Positions 53,600 through 60,675 of a stretch of DNA of 64,000 nucleotides are shown piece after piece; the first letter of the stretch is position 1, and the number at the start of each line of letters is the position of its first letter. Under the pieces are notes generated by a model. The model was not told where the DNA came from, made no database searches, and was given only the letters and a program-made list of their open reading frames with translations. This stretch comes from Solirubrobacterales bacterium (GTDB lineage Bacteria; Actinomycetota; Thermoleophilia; Solirubrobacterales; Solirubrobacteraceae): positions 1 to 64,000 of the forward strand of contig JAFAYV010000011.1 of NCBI GenBank assembly GCA_019240115.1, read 5' to 3'. Both the position numbers and the translations under genes were made by a program.

Positions 53600-55399
53600 T
53601 TACTCGCCGCCGCCGAGCGCCCGGTCGAGGTTGTAGGCGGCGGAGATGAGCGAGAAGTGCGTGAACGCCTGCGGGAAGTTGCCGCGCTGCTCGCCGGTGG
53701 CCGAGATCTGCTCGGCGTAGAGGCCGAGATGGTTGGCGTAGGTGAACATCTTCTCGAGCGCCAGGCGGGCGTCCTGGAGGCGACCGACGCGCGTCAGCGC
53801 CTCGACGTACCAGAAGGAGCACATCGAAAATGTCCCCTCGTCCCCGGCGACGCCGTCGGAGACGGCATCGTCGTAGCGGTAGACGAGCGTGTCGGCGACG
53901 AGCTCTGACTCGATCGCGGCGAGCGTCGACCGGAACCGGGGCTCGGCGGGGGAGCAGAACTTGACCATCGGCATCAGCAGCAGCGCCGCGTCGAGCCTCC
54001 CGTCGTCGAGGCGGCCGACGAACGCCGCGCGGTTCTCGTCGTAGCCCTCCTCGACGATCTGGGAGTAGATCTCGTCGCGGACCCGCGACCAGCCGACGAC
54101 GTCGGCGGGCAGGCCCCGCGTGCGCGCCACGCGGATCATCCGCTCGAACGCGACCCAGCACATGAGCCGCGAGAACGTGTGTCGCCGGGATTCGGAGCGC
54201 GTCTCCCAGATCCCGGCGTCGGGCTCGTCCCAGTGCTCGGCCAGCCAGTCGAGGATCCCCGAGAGCTGCATCCAGGTGTCGTGGGAGATCGGGGCGCCGT
54301 ACTTGTCGTAGAGGTAGATCGAGTCGATCAGCTCGCCGTAGATGTCGAGCTGCAGCTGGCGAGCCGCGTCGTTGCCGACGCGTACCGGGCGCGATCCGCG
54401 GTGGCCGTCGAGGTGGTCGAGCCGGACCTCGCGCAGCTCGGGGTCGCCGTCGATCCGGTACATGACCTGCAGCGGCCCCGCCTTCCCGCCGCCGGCGTCA
54501 TCGGCGAGACGCTCGGCCGTCCAGGCGTTGAACGCCTTGGCCTCCGCGGTGAAGCCGAGCCGGATCAGGGCGTAGACCGTGAAGGCGGCGTCGCGCATCC
54601 ACACGTAGCGGTAGTCCCAGTTGCGCTCGCCGCCGAGCTCCTCGGGCAGCCCGGCGGTGGGGGCGGCGACGATCGCGCCCGTCGGCAGGTAGGTCAGCAG
54701 CTTCAGGGTCAGCGCGCTGCGGTTGACCATCTCGCGCCAGCGGCCGGTGTAGCTGGACCCGGCGAGCCAGTCGCGCCAGTAGGCGACGGTGTCGTCGAAC
54801 ATCGCGGTCGCGGCGGCCCCGAGGTGACAGTCGGGGTCGGCGACGTCGTCGACGTGCAGGACGAACGTCGCCGATTGGCCCTCGCGCACGTCGATCTCCG
54901 CGTGGACGTCGCCGCGCTCGGTGCGTAGAGCGACCTCGGCGAACAGGGTGAGCTTGAGCTCGTCGGTAGCCAGCACGACGCCGTCTCGGTTGCGCCGGGT
55001 CCGATGGGCCGCCCGCCCGTAATCGAACCGCGCGCACAGCTCGGAGCGCAGCCGCATCCGCCCCCGCACGCAGCTGACGCGGCGGACGAGGCGCTCGTGC
55101 TCGGAGACCGGCATGAAGTCCTGGATCTCGACGACGCCGGCGGTGGTCATGAAGCGGGTGGTGAGCACGTTGGAGTCGGGGAAGTAGAACTGCGCCACGC
55201 GCGGCTCCTCGTCCGCGGGCGCGATCCGCCAGTGGCCGCCGCGCTCGGAGTCGACGATCGCCCCGAACACGCTCGGCGCGTCGAAACGCGCCGGGCAGAA
55301 CCAGTCGATCGTCCCGTCGCGGGCGACGAGCGCGGCGGTGCGCAGATCGCCGATCATCCCGTGATCGGCGATCGCGGCTTGGGCGCGGGGCGGGGGCAT
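53600..55399 (-). CDS. GH15 family glycosidase, second paralogue
   Basis: A 599-residue glycoside hydrolase family 15 protein, shorter than the paralogue at 37274. It begins with the beta-sandwich (IADHGMIGDLRTAALVARDG, TIDWFCPARFDAPSVFG) and has the barrel motifs GGERNWDYRYVWMRDA, GIWETRSE (probable general acid) and YAEQISATGEQRGNFPQAF (second acid). The expected glucan or trehalose substrate is not certain. ATG at 55399 gives a short leader before the conserved core. Hairpins follow the stop. The two paralogues flank a 14-kb region and are not close in sequence. Confidence 0.93.
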   Translation of the reverse strand: MPPPRAQAAIADHGMIGDLRTAALVARDGTIDWFCPARFDAPSVFGAIVDSERGGHWRIAPADEEPRVAQFYFPDSNVLTTRFMTTAGVVEIQDFMPVSEHERLVRRVSCVRGRMRLRSELCARFDYGRAAHRTRRNRDGVVLATDELKLTLFAEVALRTERGDVHAEIDVREGQSATFVLHVDDVADPDCHLGAAATAMFDDTVAYWRDWLAGSSYTGRWREMVNRSALTLKLLTYLPTGAIVAAPTAGLPEELGGERNWDYRYVWMRDAAFTVYALIRLGFTAEAKAFNAWTAERLADDAGGGKAGPLQVMYRIDGDPELREVRLDHLDGHRGSRPVRVGNDAARQLQLDIYGELIDSIYLYDKYGAPISHDTWMQLSGILDWLAEHWDEPDAGIWETRSESRRHTFSRLMCWVAFERMIRVARTRGLPADVVGWSRVRDEIYSQIVEEGYDENRAAFVGRLDDGRLDAALLLMPMVKFCSPAEPRFRSTLAAIESELVADTLVYRYDDAVSDGVAGDEGTFSMCSFWYVEALTRVGRLQDARLALEKMFTYANHLGLYAEQISATGEQRGNFPQAFTHFSLISAAYNLDRALGGGE

Positions 55400-55468
55400 G
55401 CCTGGGCGCGGGGTTACCCGATCGCGGCGATCCCAAGTCCCGGGGGCCAGCCGCTACGCTGCGTCGCG

Positions 55469-55678
55469 ATGGCCGAGGACGACCCCACCCAGCCCAACCC
55501 GGAGAAGGATCCCGACGACTGGGTGACCGGCGAGGAGCCCGCCACCGGACCCCAGCTCTCCTACCTGGCGACGCTCGCCCAGCAGGCGGGCCAGGATCTC
55601 CCCGACAAGCTCACCAAGGCGCAGGCCTCCAAGCTCATCGACGAGCTGCAGTCGCGCACGGGGCGCGGCGCGGCCTAG
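55469..55678 (+). CDS. DUF3072 protein
   Basis: A 69-residue acidic protein of the DUF3072 family, recognised by the core GPQLSYLATLAQQAGQDLP followed by LTKAQASKLIDELQSRTGRG. The family is widespread in actinobacteria and proteobacteria, with unknown function; the C-terminal half resembles a small helical SAP-like module. The N-terminal 25 residues are Asp/Pro-rich and flexible. ATG at 55469 is the first in frame. The gene is monocistronic or heads a pair with the glyoxalase. Confidence 0.9.
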   Translation: MAEDDPTQPNPEKDPDDWVTGEEPATGPQLSYLATLAQQAGQDLPDKLTKAQASKLIDELQSRTGRGAA

Positions 55679-55743
55679 GGTCGGCGGGCGGGCCGCCCGC
55701 CAGCTCGTCGATCAGCGCCGTCGATAGCCTCGATGAGGTGACG

Positions 55744-56664
55744 ATGCCCGACGAGACCTCGGCGCCCCCGGCGGCGGCGCGCCCCGGGCCGGACGCGACC
55801 ACCGCGCAGGACTTCGCTCGCTTCGGACCCGTGCACCTCGACGTGACCGACGCCGGACGCTCGCTGCGCTTCTGGCGCGACGTCGTCGGCCTGTCGCTCC
55901 GCCAGCAGGAGCCCGGCGGGATCTCGCTCGGCGTCGCCGACGCCGAGCTCGTCGTCCTGCATCCCGGCGCGGTCCGCCCGGCGGCACGCGGCCACAGCGG
56001 TCTGTATCACCTCGCGATCCATCTCCCGAGCGAGGCCGAGTTCGCTCGGGTGCTCGGCCGGCTGATGACCGAGCGCTATCCGAACTCGCCGACCGATCAC
56101 GTGATGCACTGGGCGACGTATCTCGACGACCCCGACGGGATCGGCCTCGAGCTGAGCTTCGAGACGCTCGACCGCTTCGACCGCTACGTCGTCAACCACG
56201 GCTTCCCCGCGGTGGTCGATGCGCGCGGCCGGCTGCGGCGCGGCACCGATCGACTCGACCTGCACGAGGTCTTCGCCCATCTGCCCGACGACGATCTCGC
56301 GCGCCCACTGCCCGCCGGCACCCGGATCGGGCACCTCCACCTGCACGTCGGCGACATCCCGGCCGCGCTGCGCTTCTACGCGGCGATCGGCTTCACCCCG
56401 AATGAGAACTGGGAGCGGGTCGGGATGGGCGACATGAGCGCCGGCGGCAGCTTCCCCCACCGGCTGGCGCTCAACACCTGGGAGGGGCCCGGCGCTTCCC
56501 CGCCTCCCCAGGGCACCGCCGGCCTGCGCCACGGGGTGCTGCGCCTCGGCGCTCCGACCGCGGTCGCGGCGGCGGCGGCGCGTCTGGCGCTGGCGTCCGA
56601 CCGCGGCGAGCCGGTGCTCGCCGTCGATCCGTCGGGCAACCGGATCGAGCTCGTCGGCTCGTGA
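55744..56664 (+). CDS. Two-domain VOC (glyoxalase/ring-cleavage dioxygenase-like) protein
   Basis: A 306-residue protein of the vicinal-oxygen-chelate family, with two VOC modules (about 28-140 and 190-304), in the style of CatE/BphC-like extradiol dioxygenases. Likely metal ligands are the His of GPVHLDVTD, the His of GHLHLHVGD and the C-terminal Glu of GNRIELVGS. HWATYLDDPDGIGLELSFE is characteristic of CatE-type proteins. ATG at 55744 is five bases after GAGG; a GTG at 55738 is less well placed. The aromatic or dicarbonyl substrate is unknown. Its stop overlaps a possible 33-aa frame. Confidence 0.9.
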   Translation: MPDETSAPPAAARPGPDATTAQDFARFGPVHLDVTDAGRSLRFWRDVVGLSLRQQEPGGISLGVADAELVVLHPGAVRPAARGHSGLYHLAIHLPSEAEFARVLGRLMTERYPNSPTDHVMHWATYLDDPDGIGLELSFETLDRFDRYVVNHGFPAVVDARGRLRRGTDRLDLHEVFAHLPDDDLARPLPAGTRIGHLHLHVGDIPAALRFYAAIGFTPNENWERVGMGDMSAGGSFPHRLALNTWEGPGASPPPQGTAGLRHGVLRLGAPTAVAAAAARLALASDRGEPVLAVDPSGNRIELVGS

Positions 56665-56762
56665 GCGACGCGGGGTTTCCGCCCCGCGAGGGCTACCAGG
56701 CGGTCGCGTTCGGAGAGCCGCTCGAGCTCGAGGCGCTGCTCGCCGAGCCCGGGGACGAGTGA
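56661..56762 (+). CDS. Possible 33-aa coupled small protein
   Basis: A GTG at 56661 overlaps the VOC stop (GTGA) and opens 33 codons ending at 56762. The peptide is acidic (FGEPLELEALLAEPGDE at its end) and unrecognised. It overlaps the last 70 bases of the permease gene on the other strand, one of which must be unconstrained. The coupling is suggestive only. Confidence 0.25.
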   Translation: MSDAGFPPREGYQAVAFGEPLELEALLAEPGDE

Positions 56763-57952
56763 GCCGCCCGCTCGGCGCAGCTCTCCGAGCAGAACAGTCG
56801 GGTGCGCCCGCCGATCGTGCGCCGCACCGCCCCGTCGCGATCGACGCGCATCCCGCACACCGGATCGGTGACGCCCCGGCGGGCCGTGAGCGTGATGAGC
56901 GCGCCGCAGATCGCGGTCGCGACGACGTTGAGAACGAGCTTGTCGTCGAGCTCGATCGAGCCGAAGATGCGCGCCCGGCCCGGGCGCGGGCCGCTCGGGA
57001 TCGCTCCCAGGAGATCGAAGACGCCGGTGACGATCAGCGCCGCCGCGATCATCGTGACGAGCATCAGCAGCGTGATCCGCGCCGCGAAGCCGGCTCCGTA
57101 GTACTTGCGGTAGATGGCGATGATCGGCAGCACGATGAGATCGGCGAACAGGAACGCGAGCACCCCCGAGAAGCCGATCCCGCCCGACCACAGCACCGCC
57201 GCCAGCGGCACGTTGCCCACCGAGCAGACGAAGCTCAGCACCGCGATCAGCGGGCCGACGATGGCGCTGCAGATCGCCGGGATCGGCGCCGGCGCGCCGT
57301 GCAGGAACAGGGCGCGGTAGAAGCCGTTGGGCAGCTGCGCGGCGAACCCGGCGAGCAGGAAGCCGATCGCGATCTCGCGCCACAGCATCTGCGCGTCACC
57401 GCGGAAGTTGTGCGCGACGTCCGACCACGCCCGGACCGAGGTCAGCCGCCGGCGCCACGGCAGCTGGGACTCGAAGGAGCGGTGCTGGTGGCCATCCTGC
57501 GCGCCCGCCGCATGCTCGCGCGCCGCCGCCTCGGCGCGCCGGCTCACGAACGCCCGCATGCCGAGCGCCATGAGCCCGATCATCACCACCCCGCCGAGAT
57601 ACTCGGCCGCGGTGAACTGCCAGCCGATCAGCACCCACAGGACGAGGCCGAGCTCCCACACGAGGTTCGTCGAGGCAAACTGGAAGGCGAGCGCGCTCGT
57701 CGCCGAGGCGCCCCTGGCGAACAGGGACCGGGCGATCGCCACCGCCGCGTAGGAGCACGACGAGGACGCGGCGCCGAGCGCGGTCGCGCGCCCGGTCGCC
57801 CCCGGGCCGCCGTCGCCGAGGGCGCGCTGCACGCGCTCGCGCGGCACCCAGGCCTGGACGATCGCCGAGATCGCGAAGCCGAGCACGAGCGCCCACCAGA
57901 CCTCCCACGCCATCAGCGCGGCGTCGCGGATCCCGTGCCAGAGCGTACCCAT
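56693..57952 (-). CDS. UPF0718/ArsP-like permease with C-terminal YHS-type metal site
   Basis: A membrane permease of about 419 residues with eight to ten helices, of the UPF0718 (DUF318) group that includes ArsP. Each half has the family's cysteine motif: GAASSSCSYAAVAIARS in the first and FVCSVGNVPLAAV in the second. A soluble tail carries a YHS-like domain (DPVCGMRV ... LFCSESCAERA), known to bind metal. Export of a soft metal or metalloid compound is probable. I chose ATG at 57952 (MGTLWHGIRDAALMAWEV); ATG at 57979 would overlap the csoR start. The last 20 residues (Ser/Ala-rich) look unconserved. Confidence 0.87.
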   Translation of the reverse strand: MGTLWHGIRDAALMAWEVWWALVLGFAISAIVQAWVPRERVQRALGDGGPGATGRATALGAASSSCSYAAVAIARSLFARGASATSALAFQFASTNLVWELGLVLWVLIGWQFTAAEYLGGVVMIGLMALGMRAFVSRRAEAAAREHAAGAQDGHQHRSFESQLPWRRRLTSVRAWSDVAHNFRGDAQMLWREIAIGFLLAGFAAQLPNGFYRALFLHGAPAPIPAICSAIVGPLIAVLSFVCSVGNVPLAAVLWSGGIGFSGVLAFLFADLIVLPIIAIYRKYYGAGFAARITLLMLVTMIAAALIVTGVFDLLGAIPSGPRPGRARIFGSIELDDKLVLNVVATAICGALITLTARRGVTDPVCGMRVDRDGAVRRTIGGRTRLFCSESCAERAAHSSPGSASSASSSSGSPNATAW

Positions 57953-57960
57953 AGGGGGTA
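57946..57960. promoter_or_regulatory. CsoR-type operator
   Basis: TACCC-ATA-GGGGGTA is an inverted repeat with G/C tracts, the form of operators bound by the CsoR/RcnR family. It lies between csoR and the divergent permease and covers the preferred permease start codon. On the csoR side a TAACGT string at 57965-57970, seven bases before the ATG, could be a -10 element for a leaderless transcript. Confidence 0.65.
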
Positions 57961-57977
57961 ACGGTAACGTTGTCGCC

Positions 57978-58259
57978 ATGGAACGCGGCTACACCGCCAG
58001 CAAGGACCAGCTCCTCGCCCGCCTGAGACGCATCGAGGGCCAGATCCGGGGCATCGAGGGCATGGTCGAGCAGGACCGCTACTGCATCGACGTGCTGACC
58101 CAGATCTCCGCCGCGCGCGCCGCGCTGGACAAGGTCGCGCTCGGGCTGCTCGACGACCACGCCCACCACTGCGTGGTCGGCGCCGCGTCGGCCGCGCAGC
58201 GCGACGCCCGGACCGCCGAGCTGATGGACGCCGTTGGCCGGCTCATGCGCCGCGGCTGA
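57978..58259 (+). CDS. csoR: CsoR-family metal-sensing repressor
   Basis: A 93-residue all-helical repressor. The Cu(I) ligand set Cys36-His61-Cys65 has the same numbering as in the Mycobacterium tuberculosis prototype (RYCIDVLTQ, then DDHAHHC), and the first helix LLARLRRIEGQIRGIEGMV is the family signature. It should release DNA when it binds copper or a similar metal, switching on the divergent permease. There is no Shine-Dalgarno before ATG 57978, so it is probably leaderless. The shared operator is at 57946-57960. Confidence 0.96.
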   Translation: MERGYTASKDQLLARLRRIEGQIRGIEGMVEQDRYCIDVLTQISAARAALDKVALGLLDDHAHHCVVGAASAAQRDARTAELMDAVGRLMRRG

Positions 58260-58311
58260 CCCCGGACTCGACCCGGGCGGCTCACGCGAACGGCGGCCGC
58301 TCACGCATGCA

Positions 58312-58707
58312 CTAGCGCACGAGCCGCTCGTACAGCGCGTCGAGCGTCACGGCGGGCTCCCGACAGAGCCCGGTGTGAACCTCGGAGGGCTGGACGATCG
58401 TGCTCGACGGCGCCGCCACCCAGCCGAAGCGCTCCGAGGCCGGCAGTCGGGACACCGGTCCTGCGCCCGGCGATGCGTCGAGGACGCGGACGACCGCGTC
58501 GAGATGGTCGGCGAGCTCGAGCATCGGCAGCTCGGGATCGAGCGCGGCCAGCCGCGCGTGGTGCAGGCCGACCCGCGCCCCGAGGAAGTCGCGCTGGCGG
58601 CAGAACAGCACGACGCCGACGTTGATCCGCTCGCCGCGCTCGGCGTTGGGCACCACCTGGAGGACGAGGTAGCTGAAGGGGCTGGTCTCAGGCGTCGGCG
58701 CGGGCAC
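58312..58707 (-). CDS. DUF3037 protein
   Basis: A 131-residue protein of DUF3037, recognised by FSYLVLQVVPNAERGERINV and GVVLFCRQRDFLGARV near the N-terminus. Family members are commonly encoded beside a HipA-like kinase, as here; function is not established. It begins with GTG at 58707, inside the last 20 bases of the HipA-like gene, so the pair is co-translated. It is alpha-beta and soluble, without known catalytic motifs. Confidence 0.92.
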   Translation of the reverse strand: MPAPTPETSPFSYLVLQVVPNAERGERINVGVVLFCRQRDFLGARVGLHHARLAALDPELPMLELADHLDAVVRVLDASPGAGPVSRLPASERFGWVAAPSSTIVQPSEVHTGLCREPAVTLDALYERLVR

Positions 58708-59446
58708 GCTCGGCCTCCTGCACGAACCCGCCGTCCGACAGACGCCGGGTCAGGTAGTGGACGTAGGCGGCGGGCTCGTCGCCGCCGGCGAGCCACCCGT
58801 CGGGGACGAGCGCGACCGCGGCGGCCACGGCGTCGCCCCCCAGGCGCTCCCGCAGCCGCCGGTCGGCGTCGGCGATGCGACCCGCGACCGGCAGGAGCAC
58901 GTGCTCGGCGATCGCCGGGAACGGCCGGGCCGCGTCGGCGACCGGCTCCAGTCCGCGATGCTGCAGGTACAGCGCCGCGCCGTGGTCGATCAGCCACAGC
59001 CGGTCGTGCCAGATCAGCAGGTTGGGGTTGCGCGGCGTGCGGTCGACGTTCGTCGTCAGCGCGTCGAGCCACACCAGCTCGGCGGCGAGCTCGGGACTCG
59101 GCTGCCAGCCGCCGGCGGGCAGGTAGGGCAGCGCCTCGGGCAGGAAGTCGACGCCGAGATTGAGCCCGTCTGAGCCGACGATCAGCGCCTGGATCTCGGG
59201 ATCGGGCTCGGCGGCACCGAGGCGCGGGTCGATCACCGCGGTGACGAGCTCGGGCACGAGCAGCCCCGCGGCGCGCGCCAGCTCGCCGACGATCACCTCG
59301 GCGACGAGGGCTCGCAGCCCCTGGCCGGCCCCACGGAACTTGAGCACGTAGAGCCCGTCGTCATCGGCCTCGACGAGCCCGGGCAGAGAGCCCCCCTCGC
59401 GCAGCGCCGTCACGTACCGCGTGGCGGTCACGGATCTCAGCGGCAT
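58688..59446 (-). CDS. HipA-like kinase-domain protein
   Basis: A 252-residue protein with the kinase-like fold of the HipA_2 family. Catalytic-loop-like NVDRTPRNPN and the metal-binding LIDHGAAL (in place of DFG) are present, and GLYVLKFRGAGQGLRALVAE supplies the nucleotide-binding lysine. It lacks the N-terminal subdomain of classical HipA toxins and no HipB-type DNA-binding partner is seen. ATG at 59446 has AGAAAGG six bases upstream; 59464 is the alternative. It is coupled to DUF3037 and divergent from the flavin-dependent oxidoreductase, with 26 bp between the starts. Confidence 0.88.
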   Translation of the reverse strand: MPLRSVTATRYVTALREGGSLPGLVEADDDGLYVLKFRGAGQGLRALVAEVIVGELARAAGLLVPELVTAVIDPRLGAAEPDPEIQALIVGSDGLNLGVDFLPEALPYLPAGGWQPSPELAAELVWLDALTTNVDRTPRNPNLLIWHDRLWLIDHGAALYLQHRGLEPVADAARPFPAIAEHVLLPVAGRIADADRRLRERLGGDAVAAAVALVPDGWLAGGDEPAAYVHYLTRRLSDGGFVQEAERARADA

Positions 59447-59472
59447 GCGCGGCCTTTCTACCATCCAGCGGC

Positions 59473-60498
59473 ATGCTCCTGTCCGTCCTGGACCAGACTC
59501 CGATCCCCGAGGGCGCGACGGGCGCGCAGGCGCTGCGCAACACGATCGACCTCGCGCGGCTCGCCGACGAGCTCGGCTATCACCGCTACTGGGTATCCGA
59601 GCACCACGGCGGCGCGATGCTCGCCGGCCCGAGCCCCGAGGTGCTGATCGGCCCGATCGCGTCGGCCACCGAGCACATCCGGGTCGGCTCCGGCGGCGTG
59701 ATGCTCCCGCACTACAGCCCGCTGAAGGTCGCCGAGTCGTTCACCATCCTCGCGGGGCTGTTCCCGGGGCGGGTCGACCTCGGGATCGGACGCGCCGCGG
59801 GCACCGACCCGCTGACCACCTTCGCGCTGCAGCGCGATCGCCGCCAGGCCGCCCCCGACGACTTCCCCCAGCAGCTGGCCGAGCTGCTCGCCTACTTCGA
59901 GGACGACCTCCCCGAGGACCATCCCTTCCGCCATCTCGCGACCGCGCTGCCGGGGCTGCCCGAGCTGCCCGTGCCGTGGCTGCTCGGCTCCTCGGAGCAG
60001 AGCGCGGTCTGGGCGGGCAACCTCGGCCTCCCCTATTCGTTCGCCGACTTCATCAACTCCGACGGCGCGCGGCTGGTCAAGGTCTACCGCGAGCGCTTCG
60101 AGGCCGCGCGTGAGCTGCGGGCTCCCCGGACCTCGGTCGCGGCCACCGTCATCTGCGCTCCCTCGGACGACGAGGCGCGCTACCTGGCGACCTCGAGCCG
60201 GATGGCGTTCGCGCTCCTGCGCCGCGGCACGCTGATCGCCATCCCGACCCCCGAGCGCGCCGAGGCGTTCCTGGCTTCCGATCCCCGCGCGGGCAACCGC
60301 GTCTCGCCGCGACGCGCGATCGTCGGCTCGCCCGCGACGGTCCGCGCCGGCATCGAGGAGCTCGCCTCCGAGTACCAGGCCGACGAGGTCATCGCGGTGA
60401 CGATCGTCCACGACCATGCCGCGCGGCGCCGCTCCTACGAGCTGCTCGCCGACGCCATGGGCCTGCAGCCGCGCTCGCTCGCCGCCGCGACCGCCTAG
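59473..60498 (+). CDS. Luciferase-like (LLM-class) flavin-dependent oxidoreductase
   Basis: A 341-residue TIM-barrel monooxygenase-like protein of the MsnO8/LuxAB group, using reduced FMN or F420. It begins MLLSVLDQTPIPEGATGAQA, then YWVSEHHGGAMLAGPSPEVL, RVGSGGVMLPHYSPLKVAES and GRVDLGIGRAAGTD, all diagnostic of this group. No substrate can be named. ATG at 59473 is 26 bp from the divergent HipA-like start, so promoters overlap the two coding starts or transcripts are leaderless. Confidence 0.94.
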   Translation: MLLSVLDQTPIPEGATGAQALRNTIDLARLADELGYHRYWVSEHHGGAMLAGPSPEVLIGPIASATEHIRVGSGGVMLPHYSPLKVAESFTILAGLFPGRVDLGIGRAAGTDPLTTFALQRDRRQAAPDDFPQQLAELLAYFEDDLPEDHPFRHLATALPGLPELPVPWLLGSSEQSAVWAGNLGLPYSFADFINSDGARLVKVYRERFEAARELRAPRTSVAATVICAPSDDEARYLATSSRMAFALLRRGTLIAIPTPERAEAFLASDPRAGNRVSPRRAIVGSPATVRAGIEELASEYQADEVIAVTIVHDHAARRRSYELLADAMGLQPRSLAAATA

Positions 60499-60675
60499 CG
60501 CCGTCGTCCGAGCGTCCCGCCGGCCGGGCCGGTCGACCTCGCGGCCTCGGGGCACCTCTCCCATGGCGTGGCACTGCCCGATCGGGCCAACGAAACGCGC
60601 TCCGGGGGGCTGCCCGAGGCCAGCCGCCGGTGATGGCGACGGCCGCGGCCGATCCCGGGTAGGATGCCGCCACCG

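Noticed and set aside
60499-60675. Riboswitch or small RNA before ppdK
   Set aside because: GC-rich inverted strings are present but no known consensus; nothing distinguishes it from background.
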